Below, piece after piece: positions 6,620 through 6,845 of a stretch of DNA of 6,845 nucleotides. This DNA is from Alphaproteobacteria bacterium (lineage in GTDB: Bacteria; Pseudomonadota; Alphaproteobacteria; Rhodobacterales; Rhodobacteraceae): contig JAUIBJ010000187.1 in the NCBI GenBank assembly GCA_030428025.1, positions 1 through 6,845 of the forward strand, in the 5' to 3' direction. The notes below the pieces were generated by a model, which made no database searches, was not told the origin of the DNA, and was given only the letters and a program-made list of their open reading frames with translations. Position numbers and translations under genes: made by a program. Positions within the stretch are counted from its first letter, which is position 1; each line of letters starts with the position of its first letter.

Positions 6620-6629
6620 AGTTTAATAT
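6601..6629 (+). promoter_or_regulatory. Candidate sigma-70-type promoter of lpdA
   Basis: TTGTGC (6601-6606) and TAATAT (6624-6629) are separated by exactly 17 bases. They match the TTGACA and TATAAT consensus at three and four positions. Transcription would start near 6636, leaving a leader of about 30 bases before the lpdA ATG. The AT-rich -10 region stands out in otherwise GC-rich DNA. The match is moderate, and the call rests on position and spacing as well as sequence. Confidence 0.5.
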
Positions 6630-6636
6630 CAAACTA
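6619..6636. promoter_or_regulatory. Candidate operator palindrome over the lpdA -10 element
   Basis: TAGTTT-AATATC-AAACTA is a perfect 6-bp inverted repeat with a 6-bp centre, and it covers the whole candidate -10 element. Its length (18 bp), AT-richness and spacing fit sites of small dimeric winged-helix repressors such as the MarR family. A bound protein would block RNA polymerase. The regulator is unknown and not encoded in the window. Confidence 0.5.
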
Positions 6637-6657
6637 AATCTCGACCACAGCCCGGAC

Positions 6658-6662
6658 GGAGG
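6658..6662 (+). promoter_or_regulatory. Ribosome binding site of lpdA
   Basis: GGAGG lies five bases before the ATG at 6668. This strong Shine-Dalgarno sequence fixes the lpdA start and agrees with the expected distance to the FAD-binding motif. Confidence 0.8.
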
Positions 6663-6667
6663 CGGAA

Positions 6668-6845
6668 ATGGCGGCAAAGACCTTTGACATGATCGTGATC
6701 GGCGCAGGCCCCGGGGGCTATGTGGCCGCCATTCGAGGCGCCCAGCTGGGCCTGAGCGTGGCCGTGGTGGAGCGCGAGCATATGGGCGGCATCTGCCTCA
6801 ACTGGGGCTGCATTCCCACCAAGGCGATGCTGCGCAGCGCCGAGG
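6668..6845 (+). CDS. lpdA: Dihydrolipoyl dehydrogenase (E3), 3' truncated by the window
   Basis: Only the first 59 residues are visible. They contain the FAD-binding dinucleotide fold, with VIGAGPGGYVAAIRGAQLG (10-28) carrying the GxGxxG motif at 12-17, a glutamate ending the second strand (E35 in VAVVER), and the redox-active disulfide motif GGICLNWGCIPTK (40-52) with Cys43 and Cys48. The pattern is that of flavin disulfide reductases. The CLNWGCIPTK form is typical of alphaproteobacterial dihydrolipoyl dehydrogenase, the E3 subunit that reoxidises lipoyl groups of pyruvate, 2-oxoglutarate or branched-chain dehydrogenase complexes, passing electrons to NAD+. Glutathione and mercuric reductases share the fold but differ around the disulfide. 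No E1 or E2 gene is visible, and lpdA appears to have its own promoter. The specific complex served cannot be told from this fragment. Confidence 0.93.
   Translation, partial: MAAKTFDMIVIGAGPGGYVAAIRGAQLGLSVAVVEREHMGGICLNWGCIPTKAMLRSAE

Noticed and set aside
5734..6621. A 295-codon plus-strand open frame opposite the PRC-barrel gene
   Set aside because: It runs antisense across the entire PRC-barrel gene, which has a signal peptide, a recognisable domain and a ribosome site. The plus-strand translation has no family features and its start lacks a ribosome site.
1..6845. Defence island, mobile element, CRISPR array or biosynthetic cluster
   Set aside because: No transposase, integrase, nuclease, toxin, direct-repeat array or biosynthetic enzyme is encoded. 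The genes are typical core or conserved-accessory chromosomal genes of Rhodobacteraceae, with uniform base composition.

Overview
The window is ordinary, gene-dense, high-GC chromosomal DNA. Codon use is strongly G/C-ending, and the mix of genes (a DUF3971/AsmA-like envelope protein, queA, an MFS transporter with a tyrosine- and acid-rich tail, a DUF924 protein, a PRC-barrel protein, and an lpdA with the CLNWGC disulfide motif) suggests an alphaproteobacterium, most likely Rhodobacteraceae (Rhodobacter/Roseobacter group). That assignment is inferred from protein style and gene mix. There is no rRNA or other phylogenetic marker in the window.

Layout. Positions 1-2574 hold the 3' part of a large AsmA/YhdP-like gene, truncated by the window edge. 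Its stop codon overlaps the start of queA (2574-3620) by one base, so the two are probably co-transcribed and translationally coupled. After a 106-bp gap containing a hairpin whose T-tract lies on the minus strand, an MFS transporter follows (3727-5004). Then comes a 118-bp, locally AT-rich gap with a perfect DnaA-box sequence, and a DUF924 gene (5123-5707). A 10-bp-stem terminator at 5737-5760 separates this plus-strand run from a convergent minus-strand gene for an exported PRC-barrel protein (5776-6396). The 271-bp gap from 6397 to 6667 is a divergent regulatory region. It contains a strong hairpin in the leader of the PRC-barrel gene and, on the other side, a plausible sigma-70-type promoter for lpdA embedded in a chain of overlapping inverted repeats. 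The first 59 codons of lpdA (6668 to the window end) close the window.

The genes do not form one pathway. The first two concern outer-envelope lipid handling (by family resemblance) and queuosine modification of tRNA. The MFS and DUF924 genes have unknown substrates and functions. The PRC-barrel protein is an envelope protein of unknown role, and lpdA encodes the E3 subunit of 2-oxoacid dehydrogenase complexes. I saw no mobile element, CRISPR array, tRNA, rRNA, phage gene or toxin-antitoxin pair, and no evidence of a new multi-gene system. The observations most worth a second look are non-coding: the nested palindromes before lpdA, the isolated DnaA box, the reversed terminator after queA, and the leader hairpin of the PRC-barrel gene.
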